NCBI GenBank assembly: GCA_027068435.1
Contig: JAMOTA010000029.1
Span: 1-33,670, forward strand
Source of the DNA: Sulfurovum sp.
GTDB taxonomy: Bacteria; Campylobacterota; Campylobacteria; Campylobacterales; Sulfurovaceae
Direction: 5' to 3'
DNA: 33,670 nucleotides
The notes under the pieces were generated by a model. The model was given only the letters and a program-made list of their open reading frames with translations. It was not told the DNA's origin and made no database searches. This document shows, piece after piece, positions 33,549 to 33,670 of the stretch (the first letter of the stretch is position 1; every line of letters starts with the position of its first letter). Position numbers and translations under genes: made by a program.

Positions 33549-33670
33549 GGGACTGTAATAAATTCTGTGTCAGCACCTCTTGACCTATGACATTATAGCA
33601 AATCTAAAGCATCTTTCAATCTCTCCTTAAAATGAATATTTAGTTGGGAGATTGTAAGGCTCCAATTTCT
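33549..33670 (-). mobile_element. IS256-family element, one end only
   Basis: From about 33549 the sequence GGGACTGTAATAAATTCTGT looks like the terminal inverted repeat of an IS256/Mutator-type element, followed 25 bp further by the 3' end of its transposase on the minus strand. It interrupts an Hsp70-family gene. The exact border and target duplication cannot be fixed without the other end. Confidence 0.7.
33593..33670 (-). CDS. IS256-family transposase, C-terminal fragment
   Basis: The last 25 codons before TAA read RNWSLTISQLNIHFKERL and on to DALDLL. The pattern RxWxxxxxQLxIxFxxR matches the C-terminus of IS256-family transposases. The catalytic DDE residues lie outside the window, so it is unknown whether the enzyme is intact. 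Confidence 0.72.
   Translation of the reverse strand, partial: RNWSLTISQLNIHFKERLKDALDLL

Overview
The window is AT-rich, densely coded bacterial chromosome. Family content and gene order point to a Campylobacterota (epsilonproteobacterial) genome of the Sulfurovum/Sulfurimonas kind; this is inferred from recall of those genomes, not from a search. Supporting signs are a compact BioV-type pimeloyl-ACP methyl ester esterase, an FtsH-like protein lacking the zinc-protease motif, and the run tgt / TrkA-like protein / aroB / mscS / mtaB / ftsH-like, an order I recall from Helicobacter pylori. Promoters look like bare TATAAT boxes behind T-rich DNA. No rRNA, tRNA or CRISPR array is visible.

Layout. 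1-3943: a truncated TauE/SafE-like membrane protein; a TerB-like / acylphosphatase / Cys-rich mini-protein operon; small unknown proteins, including a 44-residue membrane protein; and an HI0933-type flavoprotein. 3944-4212 is a divergent intergenic region with a tandem repeat and a possible small RNA. 4213-6279: two SAM methyltransferases flanking a periplasmic DUF302 protein. 6459-10344 (minus): rhlE-like helicase, DUF6172 protein and tex. 10530-19147 (minus): Mn-dependent pyrophosphatase, then a tightly packed operon read as TrkA-like, aroB, mscS, mtaB, ftsH-like pseudoprotease and bioV. 19270-22325 (plus): tgt, patatin-like lipase and a DUF819 transporter, overlapping or abutting.

22322-25927 is an accessory island, noticeably more AT-rich. 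It holds a DUF262 protein overlapping a HEPN nuclease (a candidate defence pair), followed by an AAA-ATPase/PD-(D/E)XK gene broken in two places. One break sits at a T TTT TTA heptamer; the other is an exact 11-bp tandem duplication whose removal restores the frame. 26104-31916 (plus): a Tyr/Gly/Arg-rich lipoprotein, a small coiled-coil protein, a murein-peptide salvage pair (L-Ala-D/L-Glu epimerase and NlpC/P60 endopeptidase), rsmD, a NYN/OST-HTH protein and an M20 peptidase. anmK (minus) adds a second cell-wall recycling function. The window ends in an Hsp70-family gene cut by an IS256-family element, of which only one end is present.

The strongest candidates for something undescribed are the DUF262-HEPN island with its adjacent broken ATPase/nuclease, the catalytically dead FtsH-like protein in the aroB/mtaB/bioV operon, and the orphan RNA candidate near 4064-4140.
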